From positions 1 through 6,875 of the forward strand of contig JAPUJL010000133.1 of the NCBI GenBank assembly GCA_027296185.1: 6,875 nt of DNA, given 5' to 3'. Below the pieces are notes generated by a model that saw only the letters and a program-made list of their open reading frames with translations, did not search any database and was not told the origin of the DNA. Below are positions 1-6,493 of the stretch, piece after piece; position 1 is the first letter of the stretch, and each line of letters starts with the position of its first letter. The stretch is from SAR324 cluster bacterium. Its GTDB lineage: Bacteria > SAR324 > JACQKK01. The translations under genes were made by a program, and so were the position numbers.

Positions 1-57
1 CTCCTCGTGTCGGGCGACATTTTCGCCCAATACGGCCTGCCCGAAGATATCCCCTAA
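1..57 (+). CDS. C-terminal end of an unidentified upstream gene (partial)
   Basis: Frame 1 is open from the window edge and reads LLVSGDIFAQYGLPEDIP before a TAA stop at 55-57. Only 18 residues are visible, so no family can be named. The stop lies 21 bases before the adaptor ATG, on the same strand and in the same frame. This spacing suggests it may be the preceding gene of the efflux operon, for example a regulator or another exporter part, but that is inference. The short stretch could also be chance open frame, though the stop position just before a strong gene start argues for a real gene end. Confidence 0.5.
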   Translation, partial: LLVSGDIFAQYGLPEDIP

Positions 58-78
58 TCCCCCGGAACGGGCGATGCC

Positions 79-1263
79 ATGGTGGTTGCCCTCCCATTCC
101 GTAGCCTGACGGCCGCCGCGCCCAGGGTGTTGCCGGCGGCGGCGCTGCTGTTGGCCCTGAGCCTCGCCGCCGGCTGCAACGGCTCCGGCGAGGGCGGGGC
201 GGGAGAAGGGGGCGAATCGGGAAACAGCGCCGCCGCGGCCGCCCGAAACAAGCCCGGCGAGCGGAACCCGGCGATCGGGTCCAATGGGCGTCCCGGCACC
301 AAGGTGGAAGTGCTGACCCTGGCACCGCAGGACTTCACCATTCACACCACCTACATCGGCCACCTGCTCCCCATCGAGCGGGTCACCCTGCGCTCCGAGA
401 TGGAGGGCAGGGTGGAGCGGACGGACTTCGACACCGGCGACGCCGTGGCCAAGGGGCGGGTGCTGGTGAACATCTCGACCCGGCAGCTGACCCTGCGCCG
501 CGATTTGGCCCGCTCCAATCACAAGTTGGCCGAGGCGAGCTATCGGCGAAACGTGCAGCTGATCGAGAAGGAACTGATCCCCGCGGCCCAACTGGACGTT
601 TCCCGCAACGAGCGGGACGTGGCCAAGTTAAACTTGGAGCTGGCCGAGCTGGAGTTGCGCAAATCCCAGGTGCGCTCCCCGATCGCCGGAACGGTCAAGT
701 CCAAATCCGTGCGGGTGGGCGAGTACGTCTCCAAGGGCCAGGAGCTGGCGGAGATCCTGGACCTGTCCCGGCTCCTGGCGGTGATTCACGTTCCCGAGAA
801 GGAGATGCGCCACGTGGCGCCCGGCAAGCCCGCCTCGGTGACGCTGGACGCCCTGCCGGACAACCGCTTCGCCGGCCGGGTGAAGACCGTCGGCGTCGAG
901 GCCGACCTCCGGAACCGCAGCTTCGAGGTGGAGGTGGAGCTGGCCAACATCCGCGGCGAGTTGCGGCCCGGCATGCTGGCCCGGGTCGAAATCGAGACGG
1001 GCGCCTACCGGCAGCAACTCCTCATTCCCCGGCAGGCCGTGCTGGAGCGGGAGGACCGGCGCATCGTGTTCGTGGCGGAGGACGGCCGGGCCGTCGAGCG
1101 CACGGTGGAGACCGGGGTCAGCCGTGACGGCGACGTGCAGGTGCTTTCCGGTCTGGAACCCGGACAGCGGCTCATCGTGACCGGCCAGCACCAGGTGACC
1201 CCCAACAGCCGTATCCAAGTCGTCCCGGGGGCGGACGGGAGCGAGGCGGAGCCCGAGCCATGA
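79..1263 (+). CDS. RND efflux periplasmic adaptor (membrane fusion lipoprotein)
   Basis: This 394-residue protein should link the inner-membrane pump to an outer-membrane channel. A hydrophobic signal (about residues 14-32) ends in a lipobox LAAGC, with Cys33 as the expected lipidated residue and Asn34 at +2. A Gly/Ser/Ala/Glu-rich linker follows (about 34-74). The first half of the split lipoyl domain is about 104-134, a short two-helix coiled coil about 135-196, and the second lipoyl half begins at VRSPIAGTV (198-206). A beta-barrel (about 230-300) and a membrane-proximal domain (about 305-385) complete the usual MFP order. In the hairpin tip, R157 and L161 fit the RxxxLxxxxxxS channel-contact pattern, but Pro168 sits where Ser is usual. 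The ATG at 79 is the only start that keeps the full signal peptide; its ribosome site is weak (CGGAAC near 63-68). The stop overlaps the pump start, which implies translational coupling. Substrate is unknown. Confidence 0.95.
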   Translation: MVVALPFRSLTAAAPRVLPAAALLLALSLAAGCNGSGEGGAGEGGESGNSAAAAARNKPGERNPAIGSNGRPGTKVEVLTLAPQDFTIHTTYIGHLLPIERVTLRSEMEGRVERTDFDTGDAVAKGRVLVNISTRQLTLRRDLARSNHKLAEASYRRNVQLIEKELIPAAQLDVSRNERDVAKLNLELAELELRKSQVRSPIAGTVKSKSVRVGEYVSKGQELAEILDLSRLLAVIHVPEKEMRHVAPGKPASVTLDALPDNRFAGRVKTVGVEADLRNRSFEVEVELANIRGELRPGMLARVEIETGAYRQQLLIPRQAVLEREDRRIVFVAEDGRAVERTVETGVSRDGDVQVLSGLEPGQRLIVTGQHQVTPNSRIQVVPGADGSEAEPEP

Positions 1264-4200
1264 CCCCCAGCGGGATCGCCCTCCGATTTCCCGCGCCGGT
1301 CTATATCCTCACCGCGATGATCGTGATCGCCGGGGCGATGGCCTACCGCTCCCTGCCCAGGGAAGCGGCGCCGGACATCCAGATTCCCATCCTGATCCTC
1401 ACGATCCCCTACCCCGGCGCCTCGCCGGAGGACGTGGAATCCCTCATCACCCACAAGGCCGAGGTGGAGCTGCAGGGCATCGAGCACCTGAACACGATCA
1501 AGTCCACCTCCACCGAGGGAGTGGTGGCGATCACCCTGAAATTCGAGCTGGGCTTCGACGTAGAGCAGGCGCGGTCCAAAGTGCGCGAGGCGATCGACCG
1601 GATGCGTCCGGACCTGCCGGCGGATATCGAGGAGCCCATCATCACGGAGATCAACCTCTCCGAACAGCCCATCATGATGGTCAACATCTCCGGCGGCGTG
1701 GGGCTGGTGCAGCTGAAGGAGATCGCGGAAGACCTCAAGCAGCGTATCGAGACGGTGCCGGGGATTCTCTCCGTGGAGCGCATCGGCGGTCTGGAGAAGG
1801 AAGTGCGGGTGTTCGTGGACCCGGAGAAGCTGCGCTACTACAACCTGGGGTTGAATCAGGTCTCCTCGACGATCCAGCAGGAAAACACCAATCTTCCCGG
1901 CGGCACGATCACCATCGGTCCCCTCAACTACCTGATCCGCGTGCCCGGCGAAATCGACGATCCGGAGGACATCCGGGACCTGGTGATCGCCGCCCCGGAT
2001 CAGGTGCCCATCTACGTCAAGGATGTGGCGTCGGTAGACTTCGGATTCCGCGAGCAGACCAGCCGCTCGCGCCTCAACGGCCTGGAATCGGTTTCGCTCA
2101 GCGTTTCCAAGCGCAGCGGGGAAAACCTGCTGGCCATTTCCGATGCCGTGAAGGAGATGGTGGCGAGGGAGGAGCAGCGGCACGAGGGGCGGGTGCGCTT
2201 CACCGTGCTTTCCGATCAATCGGAGCGCGTGCAGCAGCTCGTCACCGACCTGGAGAACAACATCCTCACCGGGTTCATCTTGGTGGCCCTGGTGCTGCTG
2301 ATGGTGATGGGGCTGCGCAACGCCCTGTTTGTGGCGGCCGCCGTGCCCTTGTCGATGCTGTTGAGCTTCCTGGTGCTCGAGGCGCTGGGCTTCACCCTGA
2401 ACTTCGTGATCCTGTTCAGCCTGATCCTGGCGCTGGGACTGCTGGTCGACAACGCCATCGTTGTCGTCGAGAACATCTACCGCCACGTCAGTGCCGGCCG
2501 GCCTCGCTGGGAAGCCGCTCGGGTGGGCGTGGGCGAGGTGGCCGTGCCGGTGTTCACGTCGAGCCTGACGACCCTGGTGGCCTTCGCCCCGCTGATGTTC
2601 ATGCCGGGGATCGTTGGGGAGTTCATGAACTATCTCCCCAAGACCCTGATCGTCGCGCTGAGCTCCTCCCTGGTGGTGGGGCTCATCATCGTCCCGGTGC
2701 TCTGCGCCACCCTCATGCGCGTGCCGCGTAAATCCGGCCGGGGGCCGGACGGCGCGTCACCCGATGCGCCGCAGCCCGGTTCCCCGCCGGATGGGCCCGA
2801 CGAGTTCGGCTATCTGGAGCACTCCCGGGTGCTGCGCGCCTACCGTCAGGTCCTGCGCATGGCCCTGCGGCGGCGGGGCTGGACCCTGGCCGCGGCTTTG
2901 GCCCTGTTCGCCGCGGTGAGCGGCACGTACGTGGTCACCACGTTGCGCGCCCGGGGAGTGGAATTCTTTCCCACCACCGAACCCCGGGAGGCCGTGGTGC
3001 GGGTCACCGCGCCCATGGGCTCCACCTTGGCGGTTTCCGACGATTACGTGCGGCAGCTGGAGGAATTCATCGCGCCCCACGCGGACGAGCTGGAGGCACT
3101 GGTCGCCAATGTGGGCTCCCGCCGGGGTTCCGGGTCTTCCCGGGCGGGCGGCACCACCTCGAACTTGAGCTACCTAGTGCTCAATTTCCCCAGTTGGGAA
3201 CACTGGAAGCGGCTCCCCTCCGTGGTGCTGGCCGAGCTGCGCGCCCAACTGGACGGCGTAGCCGGCGCGGAGGTGAAAATGAGCCGGCAATCCCACGGCC
3301 CGCCCACCGGGCCGCCGGTGAACATCGAGCTCTCCGGCGAGAAGCTGGAGGTGATGAAGGCCATCTCGGGGGAGATCAAGGCACGCATCGCCGGACTGCC
3401 CGGCCTGGTGGATGTGGGAGACGACTTCGACCGCAGCCGCCCGGAGCTGAAAGTGGACATCGACCGGGAGAAGGTCGCCCGGCTGGGCCTGCGCACCGCG
3501 GACGTGGCGCTGACCATCCGCACCGCCTTCAACGGACGCAAGGTGTCGGTGTACCGGGACGGGCGGGACGAGTACGACATCGTGGTGCGGCTGGACGAGC
3601 GCTTCCGCCGCTCCCCCACCGATCTGGAGAGCCTGTTCGTGCTGACCCCCCTGGGCTCGACAGTCCCCCTGAGCGAAGTGGCGGAGGTGAGCAGCGGGCC
3701 GTCCCTGGGCTCGATCCGCCATATCGGGCTGGACCGGGTGATGACCATCTCGGGCAGCGCAGAGGGCGTTCCCGGTCCCGTGTTGCTGCGGCAGGTACGG
3801 GAGCGGCTGGCCGATCTGGAGCTTCCGGCCGGCTACACCCTGCGCTTCACCGGGGAGAATACCAACCGGCGCGAGACCCAGGACTTCCTGCAGCGGAGCT
3901 TCGTGATCGCCCTGGTCCTGATCTACGTGGTGCTGGTGGCGCAATTCAACTCGATGCTGCTGCCCTTGGTGATCATGGCTTCGGTGGTGCTCTCGCTGAT
4001 GGGCGTGTTCCTCGGCCTCACCCTGCACGACCGGCCCTTCGGCATCATCATGACGGGCATCGGCACCATCTCCCTGGCCGGGGTGGTGGTGAACAACGCC
4101 ATCGTCATGATCGACTACATCGGACGCCTTCGCCGGCGGGGCTTCCCCCGGGAACTGGCCATCGTCACCGCCGGCATGGTGCGGCTGCGGCCGGTGCTGC

Positions 4201-4490
4201 TCACGGCCGTCACGACCATCCTGGGCCTGATGCCCGTCGCCGTGGGCCTGGACATCAACTTCTACCGCTGGCCGCCCCTGATTCTGGGGGCGGAGGGCGG
4301 CAGCTTCTGGAGGCCCATGGCCCTGGCCGTGATTTATGGCTTGGCCCTGGCGACGCTGCTCACCCTGATCGTCGTGCCGGTGCTCTATTCGCTGCTGGAC
4401 GGGGCCAAGACCCGCCTCCGGCGGCGCCTGGGGCTGGGCGACGCGCCCGGTTCGCCGGCATCCCTGGCGGGCGTCGGCCCTGTGGGTTAG
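1260..4490 (+). CDS. RND-superfamily efflux pump, inner-membrane permease (AcrB-like)
   Basis: This 1076-residue protein is a proton-driven exporter of the AcrB/MdtB type, near the usual 1020-1070 residues. TM1 (about 10-29) is followed by a large periplasmic porter loop, then TM2-TM6 (about 334-486). A Pro/Gly/Asp-rich cytoplasmic linker (about 490-515) precedes TM7 (about 541-560), a second porter loop starting with FFPTTEP (569-575), and TM8-TM12 (from about 882). Family motifs include VDNAIVVVEN in TM4 (D397, N398), VVNNAIVMIDY in TM10 (N945, N946) and RLRP at 975-978 with T982. D397 matches AcrB D407; N398 and N945 replace AcrB D408 and K940. This Asp-Asn/Asn-Asn pattern is, to my knowledge, recurrent in one branch of RND exporters, so the pump is probably active, but its relay differs from AcrB. 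The ATG overlaps the adaptor TGA by 4 bases, with a purine-rich GAGGCGGAG just upstream. Substrate cannot be told from sequence; heavy-metal (CzcA) type is less likely. Confidence 0.96.
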   Translation: MTPSGIALRFPAPVYILTAMIVIAGAMAYRSLPREAAPDIQIPILILTIPYPGASPEDVESLITHKAEVELQGIEHLNTIKSTSTEGVVAITLKFELGFDVEQARSKVREAIDRMRPDLPADIEEPIITEINLSEQPIMMVNISGGVGLVQLKEIAEDLKQRIETVPGILSVERIGGLEKEVRVFVDPEKLRYYNLGLNQVSSTIQQENTNLPGGTITIGPLNYLIRVPGEIDDPEDIRDLVIAAPDQVPIYVKDVASVDFGFREQTSRSRLNGLESVSLSVSKRSGENLLAISDAVKEMVAREEQRHEGRVRFTVLSDQSERVQQLVTDLENNILTGFILVALVLLMVMGLRNALFVAAAVPLSMLLSFLVLEALGFTLNFVILFSLILALGLLVDNAIVVVENIYRHVSAGRPRWEAARVGVGEVAVPVFTSSLTTLVAFAPLMFMPGIVGEFMNYLPKTLIVALSSSLVVGLIIVPVLCATLMRVPRKSGRGPDGASPDAPQPGSPPDGPDEFGYLEHSRVLRAYRQVLRMALRRRGWTLAAALALFAAVSGTYVVTTLRARGVEFFPTTEPREAVVRVTAPMGSTLAVSDDYVRQLEEFIAPHADELEALVANVGSRRGSGSSRAGGTTSNLSYLVLNFPSWEHWKRLPSVVLAELRAQLDGVAGAEVKMSRQSHGPPTGPPVNIELSGEKLEVMKAISGEIKARIAGLPGLVDVGDDFDRSRPELKVDIDREKVARLGLRTADVALTIRTAFNGRKVSVYRDGRDEYDIVVRLDERFRRSPTDLESLFVLTPLGSTVPLSEVAEVSSGPSLGSIRHIGLDRVMTISGSAEGVPGPVLLRQVRERLADLELPAGYTLRFTGENTNRRETQDFLQRSFVIALVLIYVVLVAQFNSMLLPLVIMASVVLSLMGVFLGLTLHDRPFGIIMTGIGTISLAGVVVNNAIVMIDYIGRLRRRGFPRELAIVTAGMVRLRPVLLTAVTTILGLMPVAVGLDINFYRWPPLILGAEGGSFWRPMALAVIYGLALATLLTLIVVPVLYSLLDGAKTRLRRRLGLGDAPGSPASLAGVGPVG

Positions 4491-4543
4491 CCGGGCTCCT
4501 GCGGCTCCAGGCGGCAATGACGGCGGGGGCGGCCCGGCGGATT

Positions 4544-4571
4544 AGCTGGGCACCCGTCCCGGGGACCAGCT
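4544..4571 (+). terminator. Possible hairpin downstream of the pump gene, without a T-tract
   Basis: AGCTGG (4544-4549) pairs with CCAGCT (4566-4571), and the interior holds a second self-complementary stretch, GTCCC-G-GGGAC (4556-4566). It lies 54 bases after the pump stop, where the RND transcript should end because the next gene is convergent. No run of T follows, so it is not a standard intrinsic terminator. It may only stabilise the 3' end of the transcript or be a chance pairing in GC-rich DNA. Confidence 0.22.
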
Positions 4572-4588
4572 TCGCCCGCCATTCATCG

Positions 4589-4682
4589 ATCATTCCGGGC
4601 ACAGCGAGGAATCTCGACAGGGACGATCGGAAATCGGTTCCCGAGCGGTTTCGCTGACACGCTTCGCTCCGCTCGCAATGAT
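4589..4682 (-). repeat. Dispersed HCERSEA-type intergenic repeat with imperfect terminal inverted repeats
   Basis: Read on the - strand, the element begins ATCATTGCGAGCGGAGCGAAG (4682-4662), which translates spuriously as HCERSEA, a well-known signature of dispersed intergenic repeats in many bacterial genomes. The other end, read on + from 4589, is ATCATTCCGGGCACAGCGAG and onward, and matches the first end at 16 of 21 positions. The 94-bp unit therefore has near-terminal inverted repeats, like a MITE or large REP-type element. No clear target-site duplication flanks it. It carries no gene and lies between the convergent ends of the pump and TfoX-domain genes. The family assignment is from memory of the motif; copy number in this genome cannot be seen here. 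Confidence 0.75.
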
Positions 4683-4713
4683 AAATCGGAGGCTTAAGCC
4701 GTGTCGAAACCGC

Positions 4714-4731
4714 ACCGGGCATCCCTCCGGT
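4714..4731 (-). terminator. Small hairpin at the end of the TfoX-domain gene
   Basis: ACCGG (4714-4718) and CCGGT (4727-4731) form a perfect 5-bp stem with an 8-base loop, touching the TAA stop of the TfoX-domain gene. On the - strand it is followed within a few bases by GGTTT only, so the T-tract is very weak. It could be a poor terminator or chance. Confidence 0.22.
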
Positions 4732-5060
4732 TACTTGGCCGGAAGGGTTAGCACGAAGTTCAGCGCCCGGGCGACCCAGTGCTCCACGGCCTTTTGGGTG
4801 GGGCTGCCGGCGGGATCGACCCTGACGAATCCCTTCATGGTGCGGCCGGTGAAGTCCATGACCCCCGCATGGGGCTGGGCCAAGGCCTCCTCGTATTGCT
4901 CCGGGCCGACCCGCACCATGAGGCTGTCCTTGTTCACGCCGCAGACCATGTTTCCGTTCACCAGGAAGCACAATCCCCCGAACATCTTCTTTTCCGCGAA
5001 CCCCGGCCGATCCGCCAGGGCCTTGCGTACCCGTTGCGCGAGGCGGTCGTCTTGAGCCAT
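4731..5060 (-). CDS. TfoX N-terminal domain protein (stand-alone, 109 aa)
   Basis: This 109-residue protein is essentially one TfoX_N domain (PF04993 type). The hallmark KKMFGGLCFLVNGNM lies at residues 24-38, followed by VCGVNKDSLMVRVGP (39-53) and a MDFTGRTMKGFVRVD segment (68-82). Full-length TfoX/Sxy, the competence activator that works with CRP in Haemophilus, Vibrio and E. coli, is about 200 residues with a C-terminal helical domain; that part is absent here. Stand-alone TfoX_N proteins are common and mostly of unknown role, so a competence function is not shown. The start is set by a strong AAGGAG five bases upstream; the frame stays open further upstream to about 5357, but that extension overlaps ComF coding sequence and has no support. 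The gene is divergent from the ComF-family gene and convergent with the pump gene. No signal peptide or membrane segment is seen, so it should be cytoplasmic. Confidence 0.92.
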   Translation of the reverse strand: MAQDDRLAQRVRKALADRPGFAEKKMFGGLCFLVNGNMVCGVNKDSLMVRVGPEQYEEALAQPHAGVMDFTGRTMKGFVRVDPAGSPTQKAVEHWVARALNFVLTLPAK

Positions 5061-5065
5061 GCTGT

Positions 5066-5071
5066 CTCCTT
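5066..5071 (-). promoter_or_regulatory. Shine-Dalgarno site of the TfoX-domain gene
   Basis: AAGGAG on the - strand, five bases before the ATG at 5060-5058. It is the reason for choosing this start over the longer open frame. Confidence 0.8.
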
Positions 5072-5139
5072 GCTGTTTCCTAAAAGATGAAGCCGGCCCG
5101 GCGCGCCCCGGCCCCGGCCATCGCTCGAGCGAGGCCCGA

Positions 5140-6009
5140 TTGAACCTGCCGCTGCGCCTCCATCTGTTGTTGTTTCCTCCCGGCTGCTGGCACTGCCGGC
5201 GCCTGATGAATCCCTTCGCCCGCCAACACCCCGGCTTTCCGTACTTGTGCGAAGCCTGTGACGGCGCCCTGGGCTGGCGCGACCCGGAGTTCAGTTGCCG
5301 CGCCTGCGGGCGGATCACGGCAGAGCCCCACCGTCTGCGCTGCCCCGCCTGCGCCACCGAGCGGATCGCGCTGGACCGGGTGTGGGGCGCTTGCCACTAT
5401 CGGGACCCGGTGCGTCATTGGGTGCTCGGCCTGAAGTATTACCGCCACGACCCCCTGGCCCGCATGATGGGAGATCTGCTCGCCCGCAGCATCCAAACCG
5501 GTGGGCTGACCGAAGATGTGGATTGGGTGGTGCCCGTGCCACTGCACCCCAGCCGTGTGCGGCGGCGGGGGTTCAATCAGGCCCACCTGCTCGCCCATCA
5601 CGCCCTCGCCGGGTTGCGCCGCCGAGGACGCCCTGCGCCGCCCCTGCGCACGGACCTGTTGCAGCGCCACAAGAAGACCCGGCCGCAGGTGGAAATTGCA
5701 CCCGCCGAGCGTTACCCCAATGTCGCCGATGCCTTCTCCCTGGCGGAGCCTCCGGCGCTCCAAGCCGGGTGGCGCGGGTGGATCCACCGGGCCGCCGCCC
5801 GGCCGGCTCCCGCCAATGGCAACAGCGCCGGAGGCAATGGTGCTGGGGGCAATGGGGCCGGGGAAGCGTCGCGGCGGGCCATCGAGGGGCGGCACATCCT
5901 GCTCGTCGACGACGTGATGACCACCGGCGCGACACTCAATGCCTGTGCGCGGACCCTGAAAGCCGCCGGCGCCCGCCGCGTGGATGCCCTGGTGCTGGCC
6001 CGGGCCTGA
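5140..6009 (+). CDS. comF: ComF family protein (phosphoribosyltransferase fold)
   Basis: From a TTG at 5140 the protein has 289 residues. The N-terminus MNLPLRLHLLLFPPGCWHC matches the typical ComF opening. Four CxxC pairs follow (C16/C19, C37/C40, C53/C56, C68/C71), a probable zinc-binding region. The core includes LGLKYYRHDPLA, VVPVPLHPSRVRRRGFNQA and the PRPP-binding loop LLVDDVMTTGAT around D257/D258. ComF proteins are cytoplasmic and needed for DNA uptake in Haemophilus and Bacillus; E. coli GntX is the same family. The enzymatic role is unproven. An in-frame ATG at 5059 would add 27 Cys/Pro/Gly-rich residues unlike the family and would overlap the divergent TfoX-domain start; GAGG at 5131-5134, five bases before the TTG, favours the shorter form. 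A roughly 40-residue insert rich in Ala/Gly/Asn precedes the PRPP loop. The gene ends 26 bases from the convergent VOC gene. Family sure; start less so. Confidence 0.93.
   Translation: MNLPLRLHLLLFPPGCWHCRRLMNPFARQHPGFPYLCEACDGALGWRDPEFSCRACGRITAEPHRLRCPACATERIALDRVWGACHYRDPVRHWVLGLKYYRHDPLARMMGDLLARSIQTGGLTEDVDWVVPVPLHPSRVRRRGFNQAHLLAHHALAGLRRRGRPAPPLRTDLLQRHKKTRPQVEIAPAERYPNVADAFSLAEPPALQAGWRGWIHRAAARPAPANGNSAGGNGAGGNGAGEASRRAIEGRHILLVDDVMTTGATLNACARTLKAAGARRVDALVLARA
5809..5865 (+). repeat. Gly/Asn-rich short tandem repeat inside the ComF-family gene
   Basis: The codons read ANGNSAGGNGAGGNGAGE. Two clear 15-base units (GGCAATGGTGCTGGG and GGCAATGGGGCCGGG) encode GNGAG, and a degraded GGCAACAGCGCCGGA precedes them. 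The units keep the reading frame, so changes in copy number would only lengthen or shorten a linker just before the PRPP loop. Confidence 0.7.
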
Positions 6010-6026
6010 GGTGCGCCGCTGCGTCC

Positions 6027-6042
6027 GGGATGGGGCTATCCC
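6027..6042. terminator. Weak hairpin between convergent ComF and VOC genes
   Basis: GGGAT (6027-6031) and ATCCC (6038-6042) form a 5-bp stem with a 6-base loop spanning the VOC stop codon. The 26-bp convergent gap leaves little room for anything else. No T-tract follows on either strand, so terminator function is doubtful. Confidence 0.2.
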
Positions 6043-6419
6043 TTCAGCTTGAGCACCGAGAACGACGCCCCGGCGGGATCGGTCAGCACGGCCAGTCGGC
6101 CCACCGGGATGTCCATGGGCTCGACCCGCACCGCGCCGCCCAACTGCTTCGCCTTCTCGCAGGCGGCATCCACGTCGTCCACGGCGATGTAGATCATCCA
6201 GTGAGGCGGGACACCCTTCCACTGCTCGCCCTCCATCGCGACGATCCCGCCCACGTCCGACCCGCCGTTCTGAAACATGGTATACGTCTGGCCCGGACCC
6301 ATCTCCATGGTGTTGCTTTCCCAGCCCACCAATTCCGTATAGAATTTCCGGGCGCCCTCCGCATCGGGGGTATTGATCTCGTGCCAGATGAAGGTGCCCT
6401 GCACTGGTTGCTCGGCCAT
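6036..6419 (-). CDS. VOC (glyoxalase/bleomycin-resistance/dioxygenase) superfamily protein
   Basis: This 127-residue single-domain protein has two beta-alpha-beta-beta-beta halves. The first opens with GTFIWHEINTPD then ARKFYTELVGW (residues 8-33), typical of the CFP30B-like VOC group; the second has PHWMIYIAVDDVDAACEKAKQLGG (72-95) and ends LTDPAGASFSVLK (112-124). His13 could be a metal ligand, but the closing Glu seen in glyoxalase I is Ser here, so metal-dependent catalysis is not assured and no substrate can be named. The start at 6419 is set by AAGGAG six bases upstream; an in-frame ATG 16 codons earlier (6467) would translate through the ribosome site. The length is normal for a one-domain VOC protein; it likely acts as a cytoplasmic dimer. 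It converges with ComF and diverges from the membrane-protein gene, so it is probably transcribed alone. Confidence 0.92.
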   Translation of the reverse strand: MAEQPVQGTFIWHEINTPDAEGARKFYTELVGWESNTMEMGPGQTYTMFQNGGSDVGGIVAMEGEQWKGVPPHWMIYIAVDDVDAACEKAKQLGGAVRVEPMDIPVGRLAVLTDPAGASFSVLKLKG

Positions 6420-6425
6420 GATGCG

Positions 6426-6431
6426 CTCCTT
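6426..6431 (-). promoter_or_regulatory. Shine-Dalgarno site of the VOC gene
   Basis: AAGGAG on the - strand, six bases before the ATG at 6419-6417. It supports the short start over the in-frame ATG at 6467. Confidence 0.8.
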
Positions 6432-6465
6432 ATCGTTCGGTGACGGAAAATATGCCCACTCCCTC

Positions 6466-6493
6466 ATTTCACCACATGGTTAAATCTCGTCAA
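6466..6493 (-). promoter_or_regulatory. Possible sigma-70 type promoter for the VOC gene
   Basis: On the - strand, TTGACG (6493-6488) and TGAAAT (6471-6466) are 16 bases apart and match the -35 and -10 consensus at 5/6 and 4/6 positions. The region is AT-richer than its surroundings and would give a leader of about 40 bases. This is a pattern match only; no transcript evidence exists here. Confidence 0.35.

Noticed and set aside
1005..2486. Long - strand open frame (493 codons) opposite the adaptor and pump genes
   Set aside because: High-GC antisense shadow: composition is His/Gln/Asp-rich without domains, and it lies opposite clear RND coding sequence.
3174..4517. Long - strand open frame (447 codons) opposite the pump gene
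   Set aside because: Same antisense pattern, rich in His, Gln and Gly, no motifs, no ribosome site; the + strand frame has full RND motifs.
3194..4657. + strand frame of 487 codons inside and past the pump gene
   Set aside because: Out-of-frame shadow, Arg/Gly/Pro/Ala-rich; it continues into the dispersed repeat and has no recognisable domain.
4360..4971. - strand frame whose translation contains the HCERSEA string
   Set aside because: It joins an antisense stretch of the TfoX-domain gene, the dispersed repeat and antisense pump sequence; it is a spurious protein from a repeat.
4678..5055. + strand frames opposite the TfoX-domain gene
   Set aside because: The - strand frame matches the TfoX_N domain and has a strong ribosome site; the + frames are shadows.
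5080..6222. - strand frame of 380 codons opposite ComF
   Set aside because: Antisense shadow; ComF has conserved CxxC and PRPP motifs on the + strand, and the frame also crosses the VOC gene out of frame.
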